NCBI RefSeq assembly: GCF_006539945.1
Contig: NZ_BJNZ01000023.1
Location: 1-64,000 of the forward strand
Reading direction: 5' to 3'
Length of the DNA: 64,000 bases
Source: Cellulosimicrobium cellulans
Lineage (GTDB): Bacteria; Actinomycetota; Actinomycetes; Actinomycetales; Cellulomonadaceae
The notes under the pieces: model-generated
The model's input: the letters and a program-made list of their open reading frames with translations, nothing else
What the model was told of the DNA's origin: nothing
Databases searched by the model: none
Made by a program: the position numbers and the translations under genes
Part shown: positions 41,768-52,582 of the stretch, piece after piece
Numbering within the stretch: the first letter of the stretch is position 1
Layout of the letters: each line of letters starts with the position of its first letter

Positions 41768-44421
41768 CGGGCGTCCTCCAGCTCGGCACGGGCCGCGACG
41801 AGCGCGACGTCGCGCGCTGCGCGCGGGTCGGGGTAGGCGACGGCGTCGCCCTCGTCCGCGGGACGGACCTGCCCGCGCTCGGGGACGAACGCGAGGTCGC
41901 CGTCGATCGCCTCGGGCGCGTTGACGAACGGCGTGAACTTGCGCAGCTTCGCCGGGTCGGCGAGCGTCGCGCCCCACTCGTCCTCGTAGTCGCGCACGTG
42001 CTCGGCCATCGCGGCCTCGAGCTGGTCCGCGATGCCGAGCGAGTCCTCGACGACGACGCGGCGCAGCTCGTCCAGCCCGCCCGCACGCTCCGCGACCCAC
42101 GGCGCCGTGCGCTGCAGGCGGTCGGCCTCCTGGACGTAGAGCATGATGAACCGGTCGACGTAGCGCAACAACGTCTCGTCGTCGAGGTCCTCGGCGAGCA
42201 GTTGGGCGTGTGCCGGCTGCGCGCCGCCGTTGCCACCGACGTAGAGGTTCCAGCCCTTGTGCGTCGCGATGATGCCGACGTCCTTGCCGCGCGCCTCGGC
42301 GCACTCGCGCGCGCAGCCCGAGACGCCGAACTTGATCTTGTGCGGCGAGCGCAGGCCGCGGTAGCGCAGCTCGAGCCGCACCGCCATCGCCGACGAGTCC
42401 TGCACGCCGAACCGGCACCAGGTGCGCCCGACGCACGTCTTGACCGTGCGCAGCGACTTGCCGTAGGCATGCCCGGACTCGAACCCGACGGCCGTCAGGC
42501 GCCGCCAGATCTCCGGGAGCTGGTCGAGGCGAGCGCCGAACATGGCGAGGCGCTGACCGCCGGTCACACGCACGTAGAGACCGAAGTCGTCGGCGACCTT
42601 CGCGAACTCCAGGAGCTGGTCCGCGCGCACCTCTCCCCCGGGCATGCGTGGGATCACCGAGTACGTGCCGTTCTTCTGGAGGTTCGCCATGACGTGGTCG
42701 TTGGTGTCCTGCAGCGCGGCCTGCTCGCCCTCCAGGACGTGGCCGCGGCGCAGCGTCGAGAGGATCGACGCGACCGTCGGGCGGCAGACGGCGCACCCGC
42801 GCCCCGTCCCGTGCGCCGCGACGACCTCGGTGAACGTCCGCAGCCCCTCCTCGCGGACGAGCCGGTACAAGGCGGCGCGGGACATCGCGAAGTGCTCGCA
42901 CAGCGCGTCCGAGACCGTCACGCCCGCCCGGGACAGCTCCGAGTTCAGCAGCTTGGTGAGCGCGGGCACGCACGACCCGCACACCGTGCCGGCCGTCGTG
43001 CACTCCTTGACCTGCCCGATCGTCCGGCACCCGTGCTCGGTCACGGCCGAGCGGACCGTCCCGGCGTCCACGTTGTTGCACGAGCAGACGACGGCCTCGT
43101 CGGGCAGCTCGGTGTCCGCCAGCCCTTCGCCGTCGGGCGCGATGACGGCGGCCGGGTCGGCGCCGAGCGGGCGGCCCACGAGGGGCCGCAGCGCGGAGTA
43201 CAGCTCGATGTCTCCGACGAACACGCCGCCCAGCAGGGTCGTCGCGTCGTCGGAGAGCACGAGCTTGCGGTAGCGGCGGTGGATCGGGTCGACGAACGAG
43301 ACCTCGAGCGCGCCCGCGCTCACCGCGTTGACGTCGCCGAACGACGCCGCCTCGACGCCCACGCCCTTGAGCTTGGTGCCGTCGTCGGCGCGTCGGTGCA
43401 CGCGCTCGCCGCCGAGGAAGCGGTCCACGACGACGTCCGCCATGTCGTTCCCCGGCGCGACCAGGCCCGCGCACACGCCGTCGACCGACGCGCACTCGCC
43501 GATCGCCCACACGCCCGGGTCGGACGTCTGGCACGCCTCGCCGACGACGACGCCGCCGCGCTCGCCGATCGCGAGGCCCGCCTCGCGCGCCACACGGTCG
43601 CGCGGCCGGATGCCCACGGAGAAGACGACGACGTCCGTGGGCAGCGCGGAACCGTCGGTGAGCTCGACCGAGCCCACGGACCCGTCGCCCGCGGGCAGGA
43701 ACCGGTGCGCGCCCGCACCCGTGCGCACCGTGACACCGAGGTCCTCGATCAGCAGGCGCAGCATCTCGCCGCCGCCCTGGTCGAGCTGGACGCTCATGAG
43801 CCGGTCGGCGAACTCCACGACCGTGGCCTCCGCGCCGAGGCGCTGGAGCGCCGCCGCCGCCTCGAGACCCAGCACGCCACCTCCCACGACGACGCCCCGC
43901 ACCGCCCGGCCCAGCGCCCGCTCGCGGAGGCGCACCCACTCGGCGAGCCGCTCGACGTCGTCCAGCGTGCGGTAGGTGAACAGGCCCGGCAGGTCCGTGC
44001 CCTCCGCGCGCGGCGTCCACGCCCACGAGCCCGTCGCGAGCACCGCGCGGTCGTAGTGGACCTGGCGGCCCGAACGCGTCGTCACGACGCTCGCCGTGCG
44101 GTCGAGCGACGCGACCGCGTCGCCCGTGACGAGGGTGACGCGCGGGTCGTCCCACACGGCGCGATCCAGGGTGAGCGCCTGCGCGTCGCGCGCGTCGAAC
44201 CACTCCGAGAGGTGCACGCGGTCGTAGGGCTCGTGCGGCTCGTCGCCGATCACCGTGAGCGACCAGGCGCCCTCGGGGTCACGCGAACGCAGGCCCGCGA
44301 CCAGGCGGTGCGCCGTCATGCCGGCACCGACGACGACGATCCGGTCGCCGTCCAGGGGACCGCCGGCGGCGTGAGCGACCGCGTCCGACGGGGAGTGAGA
44401 GAGGGAGGCCACGGGGAGCAC
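41764..44421 (-). CDS. nirB: Nitrite reductase (NADH) large subunit
   Basis: An 885-residue enzyme reducing nitrite to ammonium. The order is a FAD/NAD(P) domain (VVVGAGMTAHRLV and GVVVGGGVLGLEAAAAL), BFD-type cysteines (CSCNN, CGSC) at about 450-490, and a second CxVC pair at about 545. The siroheme/[4Fe-4S] domain follows, with C663, C669 (TCVGRTWC), C703 and C707 (GCAREC). The GTG start has no obvious ribosome site. It forms an operon with nirD and supports nitrate/nitrite assimilation or detoxification. Confidence 0.95.
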   Translation of the reverse strand: MLPVASLSHSPSDAVAHAAGGPLDGDRIVVVGAGMTAHRLVAGLRSRDPEGAWSLTVIGDEPHEPYDRVHLSEWFDARDAQALTLDRAVWDDPRVTLVTGDAVASLDRTASVVTTRSGRQVHYDRAVLATGSWAWTPRAEGTDLPGLFTYRTLDDVERLAEWVRLRERALGRAVRGVVVGGGVLGLEAAAALQRLGAEATVVEFADRLMSVQLDQGGGEMLRLLIEDLGVTVRTGAGAHRFLPAGDGSVGSVELTDGSALPTDVVVFSVGIRPRDRVAREAGLAIGERGGVVVGEACQTSDPGVWAIGECASVDGVCAGLVAPGNDMADVVVDRFLGGERVHRRADDGTKLKGVGVEAASFGDVNAVSAGALEVSFVDPIHRRYRKLVLSDDATTLLGGVFVGDIELYSALRPLVGRPLGADPAAVIAPDGEGLADTELPDEAVVCSCNNVDAGTVRSAVTEHGCRTIGQVKECTTAGTVCGSCVPALTKLLNSELSRAGVTVSDALCEHFAMSRAALYRLVREEGLRTFTEVVAAHGTGRGCAVCRPTVASILSTLRRGHVLEGEQAALQDTNDHVMANLQKNGTYSVIPRMPGGEVRADQLLEFAKVADDFGLYVRVTGGQRLAMFGARLDQLPEIWRRLTAVGFESGHAYGKSLRTVKTCVGRTWCRFGVQDSSAMAVRLELRYRGLRSPHKIKFGVSGCARECAEARGKDVGIIATHKGWNLYVGGNGGAQPAHAQLLAEDLDDETLLRYVDRFIMLYVQEADRLQRTAPWVAERAGGLDELRRVVVEDSLGIADQLEAAMAEHVRDYEDEWGATLADPAKLRKFTPFVNAPEAIDGDLAFVPERGQVRPADEGDAVAYPDPRAARDVALVAARAELEDAR

Positions 44422-44481
44422 TTTCGAGAGGCGGGGGCTGCGTCGAGGGCCCGGTCCGGGTGCGACCGGTGCCCTGCCCCG

Positions 44482-44506
44482 ACCCTAGGGGAGGTGGTCT
44501 GACCAC
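44482..44506 (-). promoter_or_regulatory. nirBD promoter with GTGGTC-T-GACCAC palindrome
   Basis: TAGGGT (44487-44482 on the minus strand) is a -10 candidate about 60 bases before nirB. The perfect 13-base palindrome at 44494-44506 contains TGGTCTGACCA and lies in the -10/-35 spacer. A second GGACC-AA-GGTCC repeat is at 44519-44530. The TGGT-N3-ACCA form is the FadR/GntR operator pattern. Confidence 0.5.
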
Positions 44507-44584
44507 ATCAGCCGTCTGGGACCAAGGTCCTCAGTACCCCCATCGAAGGCCATCAGGTGCGCGCCCGCTGCGACGAGGACGACA

Positions 44585-44619
44585 CGACGCCGCGCCCCCG
44601 GGGCGGGGACGCGGCGTCG
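44585..44619 (-). terminator. Hairpin terminator after the membrane helix-turn-helix gene
   Basis: Stem CGACGCCGCGCCCC pairing with GGGG-A-CGCGGCGTCG (one bulge), 58 bases after the stop of the next gene to the right. A near-identical hairpin follows the SUF operon. Confidence 0.65.
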
Positions 44620-44676
44620 GGTGGGGGCGCGTCGGACGTCGGCCACGGTGGCCGGACGACCGTGCGACCCCGTGCG

Positions 44677-46140
44677 TCAGGCGTTCGCGAGCTCGCGGTC
44701 GTCGTCCGCGAGGGGCCGCTGGTCCTCGTAGCGACGCACGACCCGGCTCACGGTCGACCGCGACGCCGAGACCTTCTGGGCGATCTCGCGCTGGTTCATG
44801 CCCTGGCGGGCGAGCTCGACGATGCGGCGGTCACGCTCGGCGGTCGGGTCCTCGCCGAGCGAGCCGTCGTCCGCCTCCGTCGCCGCGGCCGACGCGCCGT
44901 TCGTGCTGCCGACGAGGTCGAAGACCTCGACGCGCCGGGTGTGGCCCGTCACGGCCGGGGGCTCCACGACCGGTGCCGCGCTGTCGTCCTCCGGGACCGG
45001 CTGGTCCCAGGGGAGCGGACGCCCGAACAGCTCCTTCACCCGCGCCTCGAGGTCGGGGAGCGCCTCGAACGCCGTCTCCGGCGCGTAGGGCTTCTCGTCG
45101 TTCGCCTCGCTCGCAGGCTCGATCTCCGGCTCCAGCTCCGGCTCCCGGTCCGGCTCGACGTCCCGCTCGACGGCGGGCGCCTCGGTCGGAGCGACGGCGG
45201 CCGGGCTCTCCTGGCTCGGCTCGGCGGCCGGAAGGTCCCGGGCCCGCTCGTCGGGCGTCGGGGTCTCCGTGCGCGTCTCGGTGTCGCGCGCGGACTCCAG
45301 CGCGAGCGTCTCCTGCCGGTGCGTCTCGACGAGCGTCGCGGTCGGCGCGGCGGTCCGGGCCACGAGGACTGCCGCCGCCTCGGTCGGCCCGGCGGCCTCG
45401 GCCGACCCGCGCGCGGTGCCGCGCTTCACCGAGCTCGCCCCGATGAGGTCGAGCCGGTTGCCGTGGCGTTCCGCGGCCTCCAGGCGGTCGACCCAGACCT
45501 GCATGCGGCGCTCGAAGTCCTCGACCGTGAGCAGCTTGAGCGCGGCGTCGCGCGCGGCGCGCTGCCGCTCGTGCGCGGCGCGGACCTTGCGCAGGTCCCC
45601 GGCCGAGCCAGCGCTGTCGGCGCGCGCGTCCCGCCACTGCTCCAGGGCCGAGACGTAGCCGTGGACGCGCAGCTCACGGCGACGCTCCTCGAGCGTGTGA
45701 CCCGTCACCATGTGCCGCTCCCCCACGAGGGCGAGGTGCCACATGAGCGCGGCCACCAGCGGCGGCACGAACCGGAACACCACCATGTAGGGGGTGCTCG
45801 CCGTCGGGACGGCGATCTCGTGCAGCGCGGCGAACAGGCCCGACGTGCCCGAGAGCACCCACGTGAGCGCGAGGAGGACGCCGTACGGGCGGCCCTCGAG
45901 CGCCGCGTTGCGCGCCATGAGCGCCACGGCGACGAGGCTGATCTCGAGGAAGCCCGCGAGCCCGTACGCCTCGAGCGGCGACATGTGCGCCACCTCGAGC
46001 CCGAACAGGACCATGCCGCTGTACGCCAGCGCGGTGGCGATCGTCGCCGCGATGACCACGGCGACCATCGGGAGGTGCCGGCCGCGATAGCGCACCTGCC
46101 GCGGGGAACCGCCCGCGCCGGTCTGGTCCTGCTGTGTCAC
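44677..46140 (-). CDS. Four-helix membrane protein with C-terminal helix-turn-helix (DUF2637/SpdB-like N-terminus)
   Basis: A 487-residue protein I recognise only in part. Helices lie at about 24-47, 58-76, 85-107 and 118-139, the last containing FRFVPPLVAALMWHL. This resembles DUF2637/SpdB proteins of actinomycete conjugative elements. A charged helical stretch (150-235) and a long Glu/Pro-rich linker follow. Residues about 436-472 form a helix-turn-helix (VELARQGMNQREIAQKVSASRSTVSRVVRRYE is read from there). The GTG is chosen because GGAGGA lies just before it. Function unknown; it may be a membrane-tethered DNA-binding protein. Confidence 0.75.
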   Translation of the reverse strand: MTQQDQTGAGGSPRQVRYRGRHLPMVAVVIAATIATALAYSGMVLFGLEVAHMSPLEAYGLAGFLEISLVAVALMARNAALEGRPYGVLLALTWVLSGTSGLFAALHEIAVPTASTPYMVVFRFVPPLVAALMWHLALVGERHMVTGHTLEERRRELRVHGYVSALEQWRDARADSAGSAGDLRKVRAAHERQRAARDAALKLLTVEDFERRMQVWVDRLEAAERHGNRLDLIGASSVKRGTARGSAEAAGPTEAAAVLVARTAAPTATLVETHRQETLALESARDTETRTETPTPDERARDLPAAEPSQESPAAVAPTEAPAVERDVEPDREPELEPEIEPASEANDEKPYAPETAFEALPDLEARVKELFGRPLPWDQPVPEDDSAAPVVEPPAVTGHTRRVEVFDLVGSTNGASAAATEADDGSLGEDPTAERDRRIVELARQGMNQREIAQKVSASRSTVSRVVRRYEDQRPLADDDRELANA

Positions 46141-46184
46141 GTCATCCTCCGAAAAGTGGTGTGGGCGCACATATCCCAACACTC

Positions 46185-46201
46185 AGGACAGTCCTCGTCA
46201 A
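46185..46201 (-). promoter_or_regulatory. Promoter element with AGGAC-A-GTCCT palindrome
   Basis: TTGACG (46201-46196, minus strand) is a near-consensus -35 for the membrane helix-turn-helix gene. Right after it is the perfect palindrome AGGAC-T-GTCCT (46195-46185). The -10 (TGGGAT, 17 bases on) is weak. Confidence 0.45.
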
Positions 46202-46297
46202 CGCACCGGAAGGATCGCAATCGGATCGTGAGCAGCGGCGGTCCGGGGCGGCACGTCCGCGGGCCGCGGCCCGCGGGCCGAACGGCCGGAGACAGCA

Positions 46298-46329
46298 CGA
46301 CGCCGCGCCCCCGAGGGGACGCGGCGTCG
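46298..46329 (-). terminator. Hairpin terminator after the SUF operon
   Basis: Stem CGACGCCGCGCCCCC with its complement, 20 bases after the sufT stop. The sequence is nearly identical to the hairpin at 44585-44619. Confidence 0.75.
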
Positions 46330-46349
46330 TGGACGGACGGGAGGGATCG

Positions 46350-46703
46350 TCAGACGTTGAAGCCCAGCGCGCGGAGCTGTTCCTTGCCGTCCGTCGTGAT
46401 CTTCTCCGGGCCCCACGGCGGCATCCAGACCCAGTTGACGCGGAAGCCGTCGACGAGGCCCTCGAGGGCCTGTGCGGACTGGTCCTCGATGACGTCGGTC
46501 AGCGGGCACGCCGCGGACGTGAGGGTCATGTCGATGACGGCGTGGTTGTTCTGGTCGATCTGGATGCCGTAGACGAGGCCGAGGTCGACGACGTTGATGC
46601 CGAGCTCGGGGTCGATGACGTCGCGCATCGCCTCTTCGACGTCGGCGACGTTCGGCGGGCTGGGCGTGGCGCCCTCGGCGGGCGCGCCGGTCTCGGTGGT
46701 CAT
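46350..46703 (-). CDS. sufT: Metal-sulfur cluster biosynthesis protein SufT (DUF59/MIP18)
   Basis: A 117-residue DUF59 protein: VIDPELGINVVDLGLVYG, DMTLTSAACPLTDVIEDQ (with the conserved cysteine) and WMPPWGPEKIT. It takes part in maturation of Fe-S proteins. It is the last gene of the SUF operon; the ATG overlaps the sufU stop (ATGA). It is equivalent to Rv1466. Confidence 0.93.
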   Translation of the reverse strand: MTTETGAPAEGATPSPPNVADVEEAMRDVIDPELGINVVDLGLVYGIQIDQNNHAVIDMTLTSAACPLTDVIEDQSAQALEGLVDGFRVNWVWMPPWGPEKITTDGKEQLRALGFNV

Positions 46704-47236
46704 CGGTTCTCCTCCGTCGTTCCCCGCGCGGCGAGCGCCGCGTCGGAAGCTGCTGCGGTTGATGCGTCGCCCGGCGTGCTCAGGGCGCCCGAGGTGACGA
46801 GCGAGTCGCGCAGCGCGGCCCAGCCGAGCAGGGCGCACTTGATGCGCGCAGGGTACTGCGAGACGCCGGTGAACACCGTGGCGTCGCCAAGCTCGTCCTC
46901 CGCGGCCTCGTCGAGGCCCTTGCCGCGCGAGCCCATGAGCTCGCGGAAGACCTCGCCGAGGTGCTCGGCCTCGGTCACGGGCCGGCCCGAGACGAGGTCG
47001 GTGAGCACGGACAGAGACGCCTGCGAGATGCTGCACCCCTGCCCCTCCCAGCTCACGCGGTCGATCGTGTCGCCGGCGAGCTCGACGCGCAGCGTCACCT
47101 CGTCACCGCACGTGGGGTTCACCTGGTGCGACTGGCCGCTCGCCGCGCCGTCCGCCACCTCGACCAGGCCCCGGCCGTGCGGGGTCTTCGCGTGGTCGAG
47201 GATGACCTGCTGGTACATCTGCTCGATCGAGCTCAT
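46700..47236 (-). CDS. sufU: Fe-S cluster assembly sulfur-transfer protein SufU
   Basis: A 178-residue zinc-dependent sulfurtransferase that accepts persulfide from SufS. Zinc ligands are C43, D45 (NPTCGDEV), C68 (GQGCSIS) and C134 (IKCALLGW). It has the SufU-specific insertion between C68 and C134. The C-terminal 30 residues are Ala-rich and probably disordered. It starts 11 bases after the sufS stop. Confidence 0.95.
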   Translation of the reverse strand: MSSIEQMYQQVILDHAKTPHGRGLVEVADGAASGQSHQVNPTCGDEVTLRVELAGDTIDRVSWEGQGCSISQASLSVLTDLVSGRPVTEAEHLGEVFRELMGSRGKGLDEAAEDELGDATVFTGVSQYPARIKCALLGWAALRDSLVTSGALSTPGDASTAAASDAALAARGTTEENR

Positions 47237-47247
47237 CGGGTCCTCTC

Positions 47248-49355
<2,108 letters not shown>

Positions 49356-49422
49356 GTGGTTCTTCTCCAAGAGGTTCTGGTGAGCCGTGGGGCGCGCGCG
49401 GGGCGCCGGTTCAGGATGTGGG

Positions 49423-49767
49423 TCAGGTGGGAGCGACGACGCGGTCGACGTCGACGAGCACCTGCTCGCCGTCGACCGTCACCGGATACACGGGCACGGG
49501 GCGCATCGCGGGCAGCGCGGTCGGCATGCCGGTCCGCACGTCGAACTGCGAGCCGTGCAGCCAGCACTCGACGAAGCAGCCCTCGACCTCGCCGTCCGAC
49601 AGGGACACCGCCCCGTGGGAGCAGATGTCCGAGATCGCGTGCCAGTCGCCGTCGCCGTCACGGATGACCGCGACCTCGACGACGCGCCCGTCCTCGGCCG
49701 GGAGCTCGACGCGGAGCGCCTCCTCCGGGCCGAGGTCGGACGTCGTGCAGGCGGGCTGTGCAGTCAC
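49423..49767 (-). CDS. Rieske [2Fe-2S] ferredoxin-type protein
   Basis: A 114-residue non-heme Rieske protein, with ligands C49 and H51 (CSHG) and C68 and H71 (CWLHG). It resembles NirD/BphF-type small ferredoxins. It sits between sufD and sufC, and its GTG start overlaps the sufD stop by four bases. Its place in the operon suggests it carries electrons for cluster assembly, or is an early client; this is inference. Confidence 0.92.
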   Translation of the reverse strand: MTAQPACTTSDLGPEEALRVELPAEDGRVVEVAVIRDGDGDWHAISDICSHGAVSLSDGEVEGCFVECWLHGSQFDVRTGMPTALPAMRPVPVYPVTVDGEQVLVDVDRVVAPT

Positions 49768-51017
49768 GCGGTCGCCTCGGCGAGCTCGGCGCTCCCGTCG
49801 ATGATCGACATGGACTTGCTCAGCTCGCGCTCGATCGCCTCGAGCAGGCGCTCCTCGACCGACGCGACGCCGATCTCCTGGATGAGCTCCGCGAAGAAGC
49901 CACGAACGACGAGGCGGCGCGCCTCGGCCTCCGGGATGCCGCGGGCCTGCAGGTAGAAGAGCTGCTCGTCGTCGAACCGGCCGGTCGCGGACGCGTGCCC
50001 CGCGCCCTCGATCTCGCCCGTCTCGATCTCGAGGTTCGGCACCGAGTCCGCGCGCCCGCCGTCCGTGAGGACGAGGTTGCGGTTGAGCTCGTAGGTGTCG
50101 GTGCCCTCGGCCTCGGCGCGGATGAGCACGTCGCCCACCCACACCGCGTGCGCCCCCTCGCCCTGCAGCGCGCCCTTGTACGTGACGCGCGACTTGCAGC
50201 GCGGGACGGCGTGGTCCACGAACAGGCGGTGCTCCTGGTGCTGGTCCGCGTCGGCGAAGTAGAGGCCGACCATCTCGACGTCACCGCCCTCCGCGGTGAA
50301 CTCCGCGTCCGGGGTGACGCGCACGACGTCGCCGCCGAGCGTCACGACCACGTGCTTGAGCCGCGCGTCGCGCCCGATGCGGGCGCGGTGCGACGACGCG
50401 TGGACGGCGCCGTCAGCCCAGTCCTGGACGGACACGACCGTGAGGTGCGCGCCGTCCTCGACGACGATCTCGACCGTCTCGTTGAGCGTCGCGGTGCCGA
50501 CGTGGTCGAGCAGGACGACGGCCTCCGAGTGCCGCTCCGCACGCACCAGGATGTGGCTCGCGGTCGGCGTGGAGCCGTGACCCTCGACGCGCACGGACGT
50601 CACGTCGGACGCCACGGCCTCCTTGGGCACGGTGACGACCGTGGCCTGCTCGAACGCGTTCCACGCCGTGACGGCGGTGCGGTCGCCGGGCTTGCCGGCG
50701 GTGCCCAGGCGCTCGTCGTCGCGGCCGACGATCGCGACCTCGACCTCGGGGGCCTCGACGACCGTGACGCGCACGTCGCCGCCGCCGCTCTGCCCGACGA
50801 GCTTCGCGTCGAACAGCGGCGCGAGGCGCGCGACGGGCGAGAAGCGCCACTCCTCCTCGCGCCCGGAGGGCACGGGGATGTCGGCGAGGTCGAACGACGT
50901 GAGCCGCTCGGCGCGCGAGCCCTGGGGCACGACGCCGTGGGAGTGCGCCCCGTCGGCCTGCGCGCGCGAGTGGTCGGTGGTCAGACCGGCCTCTTCGGGA
51001 ATGGTGGTGGTGGTCAT
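49764..51017 (-). CDS. sufD: Fe-S cluster assembly protein SufD
   Basis: A 417-residue beta-helix scaffold subunit. Conserved parts are VPNLEIETGEIEGAGHASATGRFDDEQLFYLQARGI and SKSMSI-like C-terminus; the first is the SufB/SufD core with a conserved histidine. It starts one base after the sufB stop. Confidence 0.95.
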   Translation of the reverse strand: MTTTTIPEEAGLTTDHSRAQADGAHSHGVVPQGSRAERLTSFDLADIPVPSGREEEWRFSPVARLAPLFDAKLVGQSGGGDVRVTVVEAPEVEVAIVGRDDERLGTAGKPGDRTAVTAWNAFEQATVVTVPKEAVASDVTSVRVEGHGSTPTASHILVRAERHSEAVVLLDHVGTATLNETVEIVVEDGAHLTVVSVQDWADGAVHASSHRARIGRDARLKHVVVTLGGDVVRVTPDAEFTAEGGDVEMVGLYFADADQHQEHRLFVDHAVPRCKSRVTYKGALQGEGAHAVWVGDVLIRAEAEGTDTYELNRNLVLTDGGRADSVPNLEIETGEIEGAGHASATGRFDDEQLFYLQARGIPEAEARRLVVRGFFAELIQEIGVASVEERLLEAIERELSKSMSIIDGSAELAEATA

Positions 51018-51018
51018 A

Positions 51019-52479
51019 TCAGCCGACGGACCCTTCCATCTGCAGCTCGATGAGGCGGTTGAGCTCGAGCGCGTACTCCATGGGCAGCTCGCGCGCGATG
51101 GGCTCGACGAACCCGCGCACGATCATGGCCATCGCCTCGGTCTCCTCCATGCCTCGGGACATGAGGTAGAACAGCTGGTCCTCGCTCACCCGCGAGACCG
51201 TCGCCTCGTGCCCCATGGACACGTCGTCCTCGCGGACGTCGACGTACGGGTAGGTGTCGGACCGGGAGATCTGGTCGACGAGCAGCGCGTCGCACAGCAC
51301 GGTCGAGGCCGAGTGCGAGGCGCCCTCGAGCACCTGGACCAGCCCGCGGTACGACGTGCGGCCACCGCCGCGCGCCACCGACTTCGACACGATGGACGAT
51401 GACGTGTGCGGCGCAGCGTGGACCATCTTGGCCCCGGCGTCCTGGTGCTGGCCCTCGCCCGCGAACGCGATCGACAGCGTCTCGCCGCGCGCGTGCTCGC
51501 CGAGCAGGTAGATCGCCGGGTACTTCATGGTGACCTTGGAGCCGATGTTGCCGTCGACCCACTCCATCGTCGCGCCCTCGGCCGCGGTCGCCCGCTTGGT
51601 CACGAGGTTGTACACGTTGTTCGACCAGTTCTGGATGGTCGTGTACCGCACGCGCGCGTTCTTCTTGACGATGATCTCGACGACCGCGGAGTGCAGCGAG
51701 TCGGACGAGTAGATCGGCGCGGTGCAGCCCTCGACGTAGTGCACGTACGAGCCCTCGTCCGCGATGATCAGCGTCCGCTCGAACTGGCCCATGTTCTCCG
51801 TGTTGATGCGGAAGTAGGCCTGCAGCGGGATCTCGACGTGCACGCCCGGCGGCACGTAGACGAACGACCCGCCCGACCACACGGCCGAATTGAGCGCCGC
51901 GAACTTGTTGTCGCCCGACGGGATGACGGTGCCGAAGTACTCCTGGAAGAGCTCCGGGTGCTCGCGCAGCGCGGTGTCCGTGTCGAGGAAGATGACGCCC
52001 TGGCGCTCGAGCTCCTCGTTGATCTGGTGGTAGACCACCTCGGACTCGTACTGGGCCGCGACGCCTGCGACGAGGCGCTGCTTCTCCGCCTCGGGGATGC
52101 CGAGCTTGTCGTACGTCTCCTTGATGTCCTCGGGCAGGTCGTCCCACGAGGCGGCCTGCTTCTCCGTGGAGCGCACGAAGTACTTGATGTTGTCGAAGTC
52201 GATGCCCGTGAGGTCGGAGCCCCAGCTCGGCATGGGCTTCTTGTCGAAGAGGCGCAGGGCCTTGAGCCGCGTCTTGAGCATCCACTCGGGCTCGTCCTTC
52301 AGCGCCGAGATGTTGCGCACGACGTCCTCGGACAGGCCGCGCTGCGCGGCCTCGCCGGCGGCGTCGCTGTCGTGCCAGCCGTATCCGTAGGCACCGATCG
52401 AGGCGATGATCTCGTCGTCGGTCTGCTTCTCACCGGTCGGCTGGGCCGTGCCGGTGGCGTCCTGGGTGGGAGCGCTCAT
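51019..52479 (-). CDS. sufB: Fe-S cluster assembly protein SufB
   Basis: A 486-residue central scaffold subunit, on which the cluster is built with SufC and SufD. Conserved stretches are [31 protein letters not shown] (cysteine) and [16 protein letters not shown]. There is no intein, unlike the mycobacterial SufB. The ATG has GAAGGA at good spacing. It follows sufR by about 100 bases. Confidence 0.97.
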   Translation of the reverse strand: MSAPTQDATGTAQPTGEKQTDDEIIASIGAYGYGWHDSDAAGEAAQRGLSEDVVRNISALKDEPEWMLKTRLKALRLFDKKPMPSWGSDLTGIDFDNIKYFVRSTEKQAASWDDLPEDIKETYDKLGIPEAEKQRLVAGVAAQYESEVVYHQINEELERQGVIFLDTDTALREHPELFQEYFGTVIPSGDNKFAALNSAVWSGGSFVYVPPGVHVEIPLQAYFRINTENMGQFERTLIIADEGSYVHYVEGCTAPIYSSDSLHSAVVEIIVKKNARVRYTTIQNWSNNVYNLVTKRATAAEGATMEWVDGNIGSKVTMKYPAIYLLGEHARGETLSIAFAGEGQHQDAGAKMVHAAPHTSSSIVSKSVARGGGRTSYRGLVQVLEGASHSASTVLCDALLVDQISRSDTYPYVDVREDDVSMGHEATVSRVSEDQLFYLMSRGMEETEAMAMIVRGFVEPIARELPMEYALELNRLIELQMEGSVG

Positions 52480-52582
52480 GGTCGTCCTTCCACTGTCCGT
52501 CGTGTGCGGGCGGGGGCAGTCGGTACAAGGTTCGTGCGGGGGGGTGTCGTGCGTGCCTCGGGGCGGCGGTGCGCCCCTCGGG

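Noticed and set aside
46257-46276. 20-base perfect palindrome CCGCGGGCCGCGGCCCGCGG
   Set aside because: Made only of G and C; such symmetry arises easily in this base composition, and it is not placed near a promoter box.
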